Positions 7,169-14,567 of a DNA stretch of 41,955 nucleotides are shown piece after piece. Origin of the DNA: a virus; IMG/VR virus record IMGVR_UViG_3300033816_000498, positions 1 to 41,955 of that record, one strand, 5' to 3'. Position 1 is the stretch's first letter; every line of letters starts with the position of its first letter. The notes under the pieces are model-generated. The model was not told the DNA's origin. It made no database searches and was given only the letters and a program-made list of their open reading frames with translations. The position numbers were made by a program, and so were the translations under genes.

Positions 7169-7779
7169 TAACAAGTATTCCAGAAGGACAAATATGTCAA
7201 GCGTTTGATCCAAGAATGATTAAAGATGAAAAAGCACTCAAAATGCACAATACAAATGAGCAGCCAAACACCTCCTGTTTAGCACCAGCATACGTTTATG
7301 TAGAAGGAAAACATGGGAAAAAATTCTTGTGTGACGGTCACTACTATTATGAGTTATACATGAATAGAATTTGTTATTCAGCCCCAAATCATTCTGTGAG
7401 AGAAATTTCACAATTTATAATAGATGAAACAGAAAGAGTTAAAGAAACTTTTGCAAAAAATGTAACAAGTACAGAAACATTTGGTCACGAATGCTCTCTC
7501 ACTAATTATTTTAACTTAGGTGGTAGCGGTTGCACTGCTGATGCTTTGGTAAAAGTAAACCCTATCAGGGTTCCTGTTGGGAAAATAAACTTTACCTCAA
7601 CAGTAGACAGAGAAAATCTTTCAGCAGATATTTTTTATTGTAACTTTCATTATAGAAGAACTTATTATAGATACGTAAGTAATGGTCTTGTGTTTGAAGA
7701 TTATCATAAAGTGTTAGACGAAAGATATAGAATGACCATGACACTTGCTGAAGAGGCAGCAAGACTTAAATACGTATAA
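7165..7779 (+). CDS. Two-module zinc-binding protein, paralogue 1
   Basis: This 204-residue protein starts with MITSIPEGQICQAFDP. Two modules of the pattern C-x(3-6)-A-x-V...F-x-C-x-x-H can be seen: TSCLAPAYVYVEG ending FLCDGHYYYE, and GCTADALVKV ending FYCNFHYRR. These resemble the single module of the DUF7455-like protein at 8446-8688, so the protein looks like a tandem duplication of that metal-binding unit. It shares the start, ERVKETFAKNVTSTET and the C-terminal LDERYRMT with the next gene. Function is unknown. Confidence 0.75.
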   Translation: MITSIPEGQICQAFDPRMIKDEKALKMHNTNEQPNTSCLAPAYVYVEGKHGKKFLCDGHYYYELYMNRICYSAPNHSVREISQFIIDETERVKETFAKNVTSTETFGHECSLTNYFNLGGSGCTADALVKVNPIRVPVGKINFTSTVDRENLSADIFYCNFHYRRTYYRYVSNGLVFEDYHKVLDERYRMTMTLAEEAARLKYV

Positions 7780-7789
7780 AGAAAATAAA

Positions 7790-8362
7790 ATGATAACAAG
7801 TATTCCAGAAGGGCAGATCTGTCAAGCATTTGATCCAATGATGATAATGCCAGAAAAAACATCACACATTACAAAATTTTTAAAAAAGCCTAGCACATCT
7901 TGTGTCGCTCCAGCATATGTATACATTGAAGGAACACACGGAAATAAGTTTCTATGTGATTATCATTATCATTATGAAAAATTTAATGGAAACTATATTG
8001 ACTATAGTGAGAATGGATTAATTGATAAAAGAGAGATAGTCCTTATTGATGAAAGAGAAAGAGTTAAAGAAACTTTTGCAAAAAATGTAACAAGTACAGA
8101 AACCACAGGGAAAACCTGTTTCCTAGGAAGCGATAGCGGAAGAACAACTAATACATCAAATAACTGTATTGCAGAAGCACTTGTTAAAGCAACAGACAAG
8201 AATGGCAATCCTGTGTTTTTTTGTAATTTTCATTTTAGAAAAATTTATTACAGGTATGCCAGCAATGGCGAAAACTATGAAGATTTTTATGAGATTCTAG
8301 ATGAAAGATACAGAATGACCAGCACAATTATTGAAGAATCCCTAAACCTAAAGTGCATATAG
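7790..8362 (+). CDS. Two-module zinc-binding protein, paralogue 2
   Basis: This 190-residue paralogue of the preceding gene has identical landmarks: MITSIPEGQICQAFDP, FLCDYHYHYE, ERVKETFAKNVTSTET and NCIAEALVKATD ending FFCNFHFRK. ATG 7790 was chosen because it starts the conserved block. It lies 10 nt after the previous stop. The shared ERVKETF block is nearly identical in DNA too, pointing to a fairly recent tandem duplication. Confidence 0.75.
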   Translation: MITSIPEGQICQAFDPMMIMPEKTSHITKFLKKPSTSCVAPAYVYIEGTHGNKFLCDYHYHYEKFNGNYIDYSENGLIDKREIVLIDERERVKETFAKNVTSTETTGKTCFLGSDSGRTTNTSNNCIAEALVKATDKNGNPVFFCNFHFRKIYYRYASNGENYEDFYEILDERYRMTSTIIEESLNLKCI

Positions 8363-8365
8363 CCT

Positions 8366-8394
8366 TTGACAAATTGCCTAATCTGGTGTATAAT
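8366..8394 (+). promoter_or_regulatory. Sigma70-type promoter
   Basis: TTGACA at 8366-8371 and TATAAT at 8389-8394 are separated by 17 nt. The start lies ~8400, giving a ~45-nt leader with AGGAG before ATG 8446. It likely drives the zinc module/APS kinase/DUF2061/SNase unit. Confidence 0.8.
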
Positions 8395-8445
8395 TAAAGA
8401 TGTAGTAAAATTTTATTCAACTATCAATCAAAATAGGAGTACAAT

Positions 8446-8688
8446 ATGTTTACAATGATTAAGGATGAAGTAAAGCAAGAGTGGCAACTATCCCCAAAAG
8501 ATCGCTGCGACAGATGCAACGCAGAAGCCCTGGTCCAGGTTACTGGAATAAGTGGAGATCTGTTATTCTGTGGACACCACTACAACAAGATCATGGCTAT
8601 CCCAGATGGATACAACAGCATGATGGCTTTTATGATTAGTATTGTTGATGAACGGGAAAAGTTAGACAAGGACAGGCTAAAAGACTAA
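8446..8688 (+). CDS. DUF7455-like zinc protein
   Basis: This 80-residue protein has a core CDRCNAEALVQV ... LLFCGHHYNKI, a treble-clef-like C-x2-C ... C-x2-H-H metal site that I know from small actinobacterial DUF7455 proteins. Polar helical flanks end in REKLDKDRLKD. It has its own promoter and AGGAG site, and the next gene starts 1 nt after its stop. Confidence 0.75.
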   Translation: MFTMIKDEVKQEWQLSPKDRCDRCNAEALVQVTGISGDLLFCGHHYNKIMAIPDGYNSMMAFMISIVDEREKLDKDRLKD

Positions 8689-8689
8689 A

Positions 8690-9451
8690 ATGATTATTCA
8701 AATTATTGGACTACCTGGTTCTGGCAAAACAGAACTAGCAAAGTCACTAAAAGAACGCATTAACGCTATTCATCTTAATGCAGATGAGGTTCGTGCAACA
8801 GTTAATTCAGACCTTGGGTTTACACCAGAGGATCGAATTGAGCAAGCACGACGCATGGGAGAAATGGCAAGACTCATATCCAAGCAAGGCGTTGCTCCAG
8901 TAATCGTTGACTTTGTATGTCCTACAGATTTAACTCGTGCAGCATTTGGGAAGCCAGACATCTTGGTATTCATGGATACAATTGCTGAGGGTAGATTTGA
9001 AGATACGAATAAAATGTTTGAACGACCAACCAATGCAGATGTTTTTTTCATTAGTCACAACTTAGATGCAGAAGCAAAGGCATCTCACATCATTGATAAG
9101 TTTAGTCTTCATGATTGGTCTGCACCTACAACTCTCATGCTGGGTAGGTATCAGCCTTGGCACGAAGGTCACCACGCCCTTTACAAAGAGGCTGGTAGGA
9201 GAACTGAGCAAGTGCTTCTTGGAGTCCGTAATACCTACAACACAAGTGAGAAAGATCCACTTAAGTTTGATCAGGTAAAAGAGTATATTGCCAAAGATGA
9301 ATTTATGGATGGTGCATTAGTATTAAGACTACCTAACATTACTAACATTGTATATGGCAGAGATGTCGGATATAAGATTGAACAAGTAGATTTGGGGGCA
9401 GACATTCATGCTATATCGGCTACGCAAAAACGTAAAGAGATGGGTATCTAA
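8690..9451 (+). CDS. APS-kinase-like P-loop kinase fused to nucleotidylyltransferase
   Basis: This 253-residue protein has two domains. Residues 1-150 carry a P-loop GLPGSGKTELA, then HLNADEVRATVNSDLGF and GVAPVIVDFVCPT, closest to CysC adenylylsulfate kinase. Residues ~152-253 carry LGRYQPWHEGHHALY (the HxGH motif of NMNAT/cytidylyltransferase and ATP-sulfurylase-type enzymes) and a C-terminal ISATQKRKEM in place of the usual S/T-x-x-R. A bifunctional product, for example activated sulfate or another nucleotide-activated group, is plausible. The DUF2061 gene 48 nt downstream repeats the bacterial cysC-DUF2061 association. Two sulfotransferases occur at 24-29 kb. Confidence 0.8.
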   Translation: MIIQIIGLPGSGKTELAKSLKERINAIHLNADEVRATVNSDLGFTPEDRIEQARRMGEMARLISKQGVAPVIVDFVCPTDLTRAAFGKPDILVFMDTIAEGRFEDTNKMFERPTNADVFFISHNLDAEAKASHIIDKFSLHDWSAPTTLMLGRYQPWHEGHHALYKEAGRRTEQVLLGVRNTYNTSEKDPLKFDQVKEYIAKDEFMDGALVLRLPNITNIVYGRDVGYKIEQVDLGADIHAISATQKRKEMGI

Positions 9452-9499
9452 GGTTTGGAACATAATCAGTAAAGGTCCTAAAAATATGGAGTGGCCAGC

Positions 9500-9703
9500 A
9501 TGAATGTATCTAAACAAAGATCAGCACTAAAGGCTATTACCTGGCGTATAATTGGAACAGCAGATACATTTGCTATTGCTTGGCTTATAACCAAAGAGCC
9601 AGTTACAGCAGGCGCAATCGCAAGTTTCGAGGTAGTTACAAAAACAATCCTTTATTACTTCCATGAGCGTGGTTGGAATAAAGTTAAATGGGGGAGAAAA
9701 TAA
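9500..9703 (+). CDS. DUF2061 membrane protein
   Basis: This 67-residue protein has the complete DUF2061 pattern: KAITWRIIGTADTF, a membrane segment, a GAIASFEVVTKTILYYFHERGW segment and WGRK. ATG 9500 follows GGAGTGG. The stop overlaps the SNase start (TAATG). In bacteria this family sits by sulfate-activation genes; here it follows the APS-kinase fusion, which supports a membrane-side role in the same process. Confidence 0.85.
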   Translation: MNVSKQRSALKAITWRIIGTADTFAIAWLITKEPVTAGAIASFEVVTKTILYYFHERGWNKVKWGRK

Positions 9704-10110
9704 TGTTTGAATATTATGTAAAGAAAGTAACAAAGGTCGTTGATGGAGATACCATTGATGTCGATATTGATTTAGGGTTTGACATTTCTTTTAGTTCAAG
9801 AGTCAGACTGGCTGGAATTGATACACCTGAGTCTCGTACAGCAGACAAGGCTGAAAAGGCTTTAGGGCTGGAAGCAAAGGCTTATTTGAAGGCTGCCATT
9901 GAGAGTGCTAAGTCTGTAGTTATTAAGACAGAGAAGATGAACTCGTCTGAAAAGTTTGGTCGTATTCTTGGTTGGGTTTATCTTGATGGAGACACCGTTT
10001 CTATTAATGATAAGATGATCAATGATGGACATGCTTGGGGATACATGGGAGAAACAAAGGTCAAAGATTTTGACGCTTTGAAGAAGGCCAGAGCAAAGTC
10101 TGGAAAGTGA
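9703..10110 (+). CDS. SNase-like (thermonuclease) nuclease
   Basis: This 135-residue protein contains the staphylococcal nuclease core: VVDGDTIDVDID (Asp for calcium), RVRLAGIDTPES (Arg and the Asp-x-Pro-Glu motif), KFGRILGWVYLDG (second Arg) and INDGHAWGY. There is no signal peptide, so it acts in the cytosol, perhaps in host DNA/RNA degradation or DNA processing. ATG 9703 was chosen for its GGGGAG site and TAATG overlap with the upstream gene. Confidence 0.88.
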   Translation: MFEYYVKKVTKVVDGDTIDVDIDLGFDISFSSRVRLAGIDTPESRTADKAEKALGLEAKAYLKAAIESAKSVVIKTEKMNSSEKFGRILGWVYLDGDTVSINDKMINDGHAWGYMGETKVKDFDALKKARAKSGK

Positions 10111-10676
10111 TGACAGATTTTAAAATAAATGTAGTAGAAAATTTTATAACTTTAGAAGATGCCGACACACTTGTAAGTTATATAAAAAATAACTGTTTAG
10201 ATAAAAACAAATTTTATGTACCCCTAAGACATAGAATTGAGAATAAGGTAAGGTATGAGTCACACATACCAGAACGAAACACATTCTCAGATCACTCAGA
10301 AGTACTACATTTATTAAAAAAATACTCTGATAAATTTTTACTAGAGTGTAATCTTTTTTTTAAAGATAGTGAAGAGATATACCTAGCATCACTTTTTATG
10401 CTAATGTTGGGACCAGAAAGCATTCTTACGGAGCATGCAGACAACCATAAGGGGGCAGAGCATTTATTTAGAAGCGGGATTATTTATTTAAATGAAGATT
10501 TTGATGGAGGATATTTAAATTTTCCACATAGAAATCTTACAATTAAGCCAAAAAGGTTAAGTCTTGTTATTTTTGAGTCTACAGAGGTACACAAGATCAC
10601 TGAGGTTTTATCTGGTGTAAGAATGTCAATGCCTATTTGGGCAACGAACATAAAAGAAAAAGAAATATCCTATTAA
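10110..10676 (+). CDS. 2OG-Fe(II) oxygenase, P4H type
   Basis: This 188-residue protein has iron ligands in LTEHADNHKG (His, Asp) and VHKITEV (His), the hairpin LNEDFDGGYLNFPHRN, IKPKRLSLVIFES, and Arg in GVRMSMPIW. ATG 10110 overlaps the SNase stop (TGATG); a GTG 3 nt earlier is possible. It is more divergent than the 12.9-14 kb pair. Substrate unknown. Confidence 0.82.
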   Translation: MTDFKINVVENFITLEDADTLVSYIKNNCLDKNKFYVPLRHRIENKVRYESHIPERNTFSDHSEVLHLLKKYSDKFLLECNLFFKDSEEIYLASLFMLMLGPESILTEHADNHKGAEHLFRSGIIYLNEDFDGGYLNFPHRNLTIKPKRLSLVIFESTEVHKITEVLSGVRMSMPIWATNIKEKEISY

Positions 10677-10710
10677 GTTCAAAGAATGTCAAAGAGAGGT
10701 TGATTAAATA

Positions 10711-10932
10711 ATGAGCGCAAAAAGCGAGGCATTGGTAGAGCATTTAATTATGCAAGGGGCTATTGAGATGGCTGGTATTGATGACAAGGGAGAGATGCTT
10801 TATTCTATTACCGATAAACTTGAAGTAGTTAGTCCAGAACTATATTCAGAACTAACCGAACAATATAAGCACCACATGTTTCAAATGATAAAACAAGGTC
10901 CTAAAGCCATGAACTGGAGACTAAGAGTTTAA
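10711..10932 (+). CDS. Small hypothetical protein
   Basis: This 73-residue, mostly helical protein starts MSAKSEALVEHLIMQGAIEMAG and contains ITDKLEVVSPELYSELTEQY. No family name can be given. It is preceded by AAAGAGAGG. The residue pattern (regular helices, no low complexity) supports a real small protein. Confidence 0.65.
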   Translation: MSAKSEALVEHLIMQGAIEMAGIDDKGEMLYSITDKLEVVSPELYSELTEQYKHHMFQMIKQGPKAMNWRLRV

Positions 10933-10955
10933 ACAAATAGCGTTTATCAATTTGT

Positions 10956-10984
10956 TTTACATTCTGCGAGAAAAGTGATACAAT
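10956..10984 (+). promoter_or_regulatory. Sigma70-type promoter with extended -10
   Basis: TTTACA at 10956-10961, a 17-nt spacer and TACAAT at 10979-10984 preceded by TGA. The start is ~10991 and GGGGG lies before ATG 11003. It should drive the 11.0-14.0 kb cluster. Confidence 0.75.
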
Positions 10985-11002
10985 GGTTACTTGGGGGTAT
11001 TT

Positions 11003-11416
11003 ATGAACAACTTGTACGGAGCATTGGCTTTAACTGTTCCTTTATTATTAATAATAGGATATGTAGTATTCTTTAAAAATAAAACAGTTTATGAGCCTAT
11101 GATGACTCAGGCTATGATTCATAATCAATACTCTAAGCAAAAAAAATATATTGAAAAAATAAACAAAAAAAGTCAATCAAAAATTCGTCAAGAAAAAGAA
11201 AATGTTAAAGTAATTATTGTTGAAGATACTGCTTATTGGATAAAGGACAATGCTTTTTATACAGCACCAATGGTAGATGACCTGATTAGCAAAGATTCTG
11301 CTGTACAAGTTGACACAAGCAACATGGATAGGGTACAATTAGACAAGATGTTGTTCATATTAGACAAACTAAGAGAAGGGATAAGCAATGATAGTAGGGG
11401 TGCAGGGAACGCCTAG
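11003..11416 (+). CDS. Membrane-anchored protein, unknown
   Basis: This 137-residue protein has an N-terminal membrane segment (about residues 5-24), then a long Lys/Gln-rich helical region and a small C-terminal domain containing VIIVEDTAYWIKDNAFYTAP. The start was set at ATG 11003 behind GGGGG. It overlaps the next gene by 29 nt. Predicted N-out/C-in or N-in/C-out is undecidable by eye. Confidence 0.65.
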   Translation: MNNLYGALALTVPLLLIIGYVVFFKNKTVYEPMMTQAMIHNQYSKQKKYIEKINKKSQSKIRQEKENVKVIIVEDTAYWIKDNAFYTAPMVDDLISKDSAVQVDTSNMDRVQLDKMLFILDKLREGISNDSRGAGNA

Positions 11417-11738
11417 TTTCAATAACTATAACATTTTTCTTAGAGCAATGGCAGTTGCCTTATCTGAACTAGAAGAAAGTGAAAAAGATTTTTACTTGTA
11501 TACGGCTGGTCCAGGAAACATTAGCGCAATGGCATCTGAGTTTGTTAATCTTTCTGAAAGAGGAATGAAGTCTAGAGGAAAGACTATCAAGTTATTCAGA
11601 GTTACACCTGAATGGATTGAAGAAAACATAGACAGTTTTAATCATTTTGCTTTTGTTTCTAATCCAAAAGAGCAGGCTTCTCGAATAGTAAATTTATCAA
11701 GATCAAAAAACATCAACACAAACGTATATAACTTCTAA
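11388..11738 (+). CDS. SLOG/YpsA-like nucleotide-binding protein
   Basis: This 116-residue protein has an N-terminal strand MIVGVQGTPSF, then a helix, then FYLYTAGPGNISAMASEF near residue 45 and GKTIKLFRVTP. This is the Rossmann-like layout of the SLOG superfamily (DUF2493/YpsA branch), in which a Gly-x-Gly-x-x-S/A turn binds a nucleotide ligand. SLOG proteins often serve in nucleotide signalling or phage-host conflict. The match is by pattern only, hence moderate confidence. It is co-transcribed with WhiB downstream. Confidence 0.5.
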   Translation: MIVGVQGTPSFNNYNIFLRAMAVALSELEESEKDFYLYTAGPGNISAMASEFVNLSERGMKSRGKTIKLFRVTPEWIEENIDSFNHFAFVSNPKEQASRIVNLSRSKNINTNVYNF

Positions 11739-11750
11739 GGAGTACACACA

Positions 11751-11963
11751 ATGGTATCAATCAGTTCTCTTGAACAAATGGAAGCAATTGTTTCCAAGAG
11801 CAGCAACCTTTCCTGGGATGGATGGGATGTTGTAGAGATGACAAGGTCAGATAAGGCCTTTACATCAAAGCAAGGAGCATTAAAAAATAATGCTTGGCAC
11901 TTAAAAAAGATTTTTGTCGTTTCTAGAACTGGATGGGAAATACCTGACAAGTATGTAAGGTAG
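11751..11963 (+). CDS. Small hypothetical protein upstream of WhiB
   Basis: This 70-residue protein starts MVSISSLEQMEAIVSKSSNLSW, followed by WDGWDVVEMTRSDKAF and HLKKIFVVSRTGWEIP. No family name is known to me. AAGGAG precedes ATG, and the WhiB start is one base after its stop. The close spacing suggests joint expression with the regulator. Confidence 0.65.
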   Translation: MVSISSLEQMEAIVSKSSNLSWDGWDVVEMTRSDKAFTSKQGALKNNAWHLKKIFVVSRTGWEIPDKYVR

Positions 11964-11964
11964 C

Positions 11965-12246
11965 ATGAATAGGTATGAGTGGAAAGATGATGCTGCATGC
12001 TTGGACTATGACACAAATGTATTCTTTGACAAGTACGAAGAAGATGAACTTCTAAGACCTGCAGTAGACCTAATGTGTTCTAATTGTTCTGTAAGAAAAG
12101 AGTGCTTTTCTGTAGGAATATCTGGGAAAGAATGGGGAGTTTGGGGTGGTGTATACTTGGAAAATGGAGAAGTCTCTAAAGAGTTTTCTAGCCACAAGAG
12201 TAAGACTGACTGGGGAAAAACTTGGCAGTCGTTAACAATGGAGTAA
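11965..12246 (+). CDS. WhiB-family [4Fe-4S] regulator
   Basis: This 93-residue protein has four conserved cysteines: Cys12 (DDAACLD), Cys38 and Cys41 (LMCSNCSV) and Cys47 (RKECFS). The turn GVWGGVYLENGE follows. This is the full Wbl signature: iron-sulfur cluster, then the G-[VI]-W-G-G beta-turn that contacts sigma factor. WhiB proteins are almost restricted to actinobacteria and their phages, so this is one of the best host markers in the window. Mycobacteriophage WhiB homologues are known regulators of host WhiB functions; here the target is unknown. Confidence 0.9.
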   Translation: MNRYEWKDDAACLDYDTNVFFDKYEEDELLRPAVDLMCSNCSVRKECFSVGISGKEWGVWGGVYLENGEVSKEFSSHKSKTDWGKTWQSLTME

Positions 12247-12247
12247 T

Positions 12248-12487
12248 ATGTATACAGACCAAATGAGAAGAGCGTTCAGATCATTGCACTGCCCCAAGGG
12301 GTTTTCTTTACAGATCATTGACAATGATAGTTTCATTACTGTAAAAGCAAAAGAAAAAGACTTTATGTCTTTAGAAACAGTTGAACTTAAAAAGCAGGCT
12401 GTAGAGTATATGATCCGTGTTAAAAAAGCACTAGAAGATAATGGAGCGATTGTTCTATTAGTAAGAGAGGGTGGAAAAGAACTATGA
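12248..12487 (+). CDS. Small hypothetical protein
   Basis: This 79-residue alpha/beta protein starts MYTDQMRRAFRSLHCPKGF, with FITVKAKEKDFMSL and a long C-terminal helix EYMIRVKKALEDNGA. It starts 1 nt after the WhiB stop and overlaps the next gene by 4 nt (ATGA). No family recognised. Confidence 0.6.
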   Translation: MYTDQMRRAFRSLHCPKGFSLQIIDNDSFITVKAKEKDFMSLETVELKKQAVEYMIRVKKALEDNGAIVLLVREGGKEL

Positions 12488-12891
12488 TTGAGTTAATTTT
12501 TATATGTATCTTGTCTTCTTTAACCTTGCTTTTCTTATCCCTATATGTTCTACAAAAAAGGGCTAACAAGGCTCTTATCGCTAAAACTTTAGAGGCTTTG
12601 TTGATGCAGCAATTAACCAGTAATATAAACAAAACAGACAAAGATCAGTCTAATGAGGATTTTTTGAAATTTGTTTCAGATTCTCGTGATTGGGCATACC
12701 AATATATAGAAGAGGTTCAAAAAGGATTAGATAATTTTATTACTGATATTGAGCCTGAGATATCCTACTTTGATGAATATGGGGTGGTCGGATCAGCCTA
12801 CCCACACTACCACTCAATGAAGAAAATTTCAGGAGCATATAAAGAATTAAAGAAACTACTGCCAGAAGATTATGGTAGAATAGATACATGA
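12484..12891 (+). CDS. Membrane-anchored helical protein, unknown
   Basis: This 135-residue protein has an N-terminal membrane helix (residues ~2-22), then a soluble helical domain with DWAYQYIEEVQKGLDNF. It overlaps its neighbours on both sides by 4 nt (ATGA), so it is part of a translationally coupled set ending in two oxygenases. Confidence 0.6.
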   Translation: MIELIFICILSSLTLLFLSLYVLQKRANKALIAKTLEALLMQQLTSNINKTDKDQSNEDFLKFVSDSRDWAYQYIEEVQKGLDNFITDIEPEISYFDEYGVVGSAYPHYHSMKKISGAYKELKKLLPEDYGRIDT

Positions 12892-13490
12892 TTAAAAGTC
12901 CTTCAGAAAAAGATGAGATATATTTAGCAAATGTTGCAAAAATAGGAAACTCTACAGACAATATACAGTATATAGAAAAAGTTTTGTCCGAAGAAGAGCA
13001 CACAAATCTTCTTAATTACGTAAAAAATGCCAGATCTTGGGAAAAGCAACCATGGGAAGCCATAACTATTGAATCAGAAAGTTTGCCTGAAGAAATTCTC
13101 ACAACACTAAATAAAGTATTTCAACTTGTTTATAAAAAGTCTGTAGAACTTTATAATGTGGATATTAATCCTTTTCATAAGTCTGCAATACATCTGGTTA
13201 AGTTTGTAAAGGGTTTTTCTTTAGATCCTCATGTGGACACCCTTTCGTCTGAGGGTAATCATATTGCTTCAGTATATTATATTAACGACGACTATACTGG
13301 TGGAGAAATCAACTTCCCAGACCATAAGTTACAAATTAAACCAAAACCTAATAGTTTAATAATTTTCCCTGGAAATGAAAATTATTTGCACGAAGTGCTT
13401 GAAATTGTAGACAATGACAGATATAGTTCAGCCATGTGGTTTCAATTTACTGGCTCCAGTTTTAACAAAAAAGCAGAATGGTATAATTAA
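12888..13490 (+). CDS. 2OG-Fe(II) oxygenase, P4H type (tandem copy 1)
   Basis: This 200-residue protein has iron ligands in LDPHVDTLS (His, Asp) and LHEVLEI (His), the hairpin INDDYTGGEINFPDH, IKPKPNSLIIFPG and Arg in DRYSSAMWF. It is a clear paralogue of the following gene: both share GNS-x-DNI near the N-terminus, LS-EEH and QPW. The start overlaps the previous stop. Confidence 0.85.
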   Translation: MIKSPSEKDEIYLANVAKIGNSTDNIQYIEKVLSEEEHTNLLNYVKNARSWEKQPWEAITIESESLPEEILTTLNKVFQLVYKKSVELYNVDINPFHKSAIHLVKFVKGFSLDPHVDTLSSEGNHIASVYYINDDYTGGEINFPDHKLQIKPKPNSLIIFPGNENYLHEVLEIVDNDRYSSAMWFQFTGSSFNKKAEWYN

Positions 13491-13493
13491 TAT

Positions 13494-14048
13494 ATGACAA
13501 ATAAAAACTTAGGAAACTCTGTAGACAATATAAAAATCACAGAAAATGTTTTATCTAAAGAAGAGCATAAGCAACTACTTGACTATGCTATTAATATAGA
13601 TTCTTGGAATGTTCAGCCTTGGGGAGTTCAAACATTTTCACCAGAAAAAATGCCAAAAGAAATTTCTAAAATTCTGGATAAGGTTTTTATGCTTGCTTAT
13701 CAAAAATGTATAGACTCCTACAATGTAGAACTTTATTCTTTTGAAAATGAAAGAACGCCTTTAGTTAAATTTGAAAAAAATTATAAAATGAACGAGCATG
13801 CAGATACCGCAGGAGATTTTGCAGTTATATACTATCTTAACGATGATTATGATGGAGGAGAAATAAACTTTATGGATCATAACCTAAAGATTAAGCCAAA
13901 GTCTAACAGTTTTATTACCTTCCCTAGCAATTCAGACTACTGGCATGAGGTGCTTGAAAATACTTTAAAAGAAAGGTATTCTGCTACTCAATGGTTTAAG
14001 TATGCTGGATCCAGTGTGCAAAGACCAGCACTAGGTTTAGTCAGATGA
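13494..14048 (+). CDS. 2OG-Fe(II) oxygenase, P4H type (tandem copy 2)
   Basis: This 184-residue protein has iron ligands in MNEHADTAGD (His, Asp) and YWHEVLEN (His), the hairpin LNDDYDGGEINFMDH, IKPKSNSFITFPS and Arg in ERYSATQWF. It lies 3 nt after its paralogue. The N-terminal halves are as similar as the cores, so the whole gene was duplicated. Confidence 0.85.
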   Translation: MTNKNLGNSVDNIKITENVLSKEEHKQLLDYAINIDSWNVQPWGVQTFSPEKMPKEISKILDKVFMLAYQKCIDSYNVELYSFENERTPLVKFEKNYKMNEHADTAGDFAVIYYLNDDYDGGEINFMDHNLKIKPKSNSFITFPSNSDYWHEVLENTLKERYSATQWFKYAGSSVQRPALGLVR

Positions 14049-14197
14049 TAACTTTTAAGTCATACGAAGATCTAGAGCACATTGCTTTTTATTATTGTCA
14101 TGTGCTAGATTGTAAACTTGAAGCAGAAAAATTATATGCAACCGAAACACAGATTAGAGATGTCTGTATAAATCATTATACAGAACTAACAAAGTAA
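14045..14197 (+). CDS. 50-residue hypothetical protein
   Basis: Begins MITFKSYEDLEHIAFYYCH and overlaps the oxygenase stop by 4 nt (ATGA). It contains two Cys-His spots but no clear metal site. Coupling supports translation; function unknown. Confidence 0.55.
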   Translation: MITFKSYEDLEHIAFYYCHVLDCKLEAEKLYATETQIRDVCINHYTELTK

Positions 14198-14214
14198 TAT
14201 CCTAGGAGGAAAAA

Positions 14215-14514
14215 ATGAACGAACAAATCAAAGCAGTACTAGCGTCATATGGAAGATCAGTTCTTGGTGCAGCAACAGCGTTGTATGCATCTGGAGTAAC
14301 AGATCCACAGACACTTGCATACTCATTACTTGGTGCGCTTGTACCAGTTGTATTGAGAGCAGCCAACCCTTCAGACACAGCATTCGGAAGAATGCCTTCA
14401 GTTGAAGAGGTTGATAAGGCAGTTAAGTCTGCAAAGGTTGTTAAGAAGACCGCAAAGAAGGCTCCTGTAAAGAAGTCATCAGGTGGCGGAAGAACAAATA
14501 GCCAAGTAAAGTAA
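14215..14514 (+). CDS. Holin-like membrane protein
   Basis: This 99-residue protein has an amphipathic start, a hydrophobic hairpin (about residues 12-27 and 33-49: VLGAATALYASGV, LLGALVPVVLRAA) and a Lys/Ala-rich tail ending KKSSGGGRTNSQVK. The tail resembles that of the CHAP endolysin (KKSSGGGGKGSVAL), an unusual shared C-terminus that might reflect a common partner or export-related role. It has a strong AGGAGG ribosome site and sits before a terminator-like hairpin. Confidence 0.65.
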   Translation: MNEQIKAVLASYGRSVLGAATALYASGVTDPQTLAYSLLGALVPVVLRAANPSDTAFGRMPSVEEVDKAVKSAKVVKKTAKKAPVKKSSGGGRTNSQVK

Positions 14515-14528
14515 TTTTGCTATAGACT

Positions 14529-14560
14529 AGCAGGCTTGTTATTTAGCAGGCCTGCTTTTC
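14529..14560. terminator. Probable terminator between convergent genes
   Basis: AGCAGGC (14529-14535) pairs with GCCTGCT (14550-14556) around a 14-nt loop, followed by TTTTC-TATTT on the + strand. It lies between the holin-like gene and the convergent methyltransferase gene. Confidence 0.6.
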
Positions 14561-14567
14561 TATTTCA

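Noticed and set aside
12006-12197. Minus-strand frame opposite WhiB
   Set aside because: Shadow of the WhiB gene, whose four cysteines and GVWGG turn are diagnostic.
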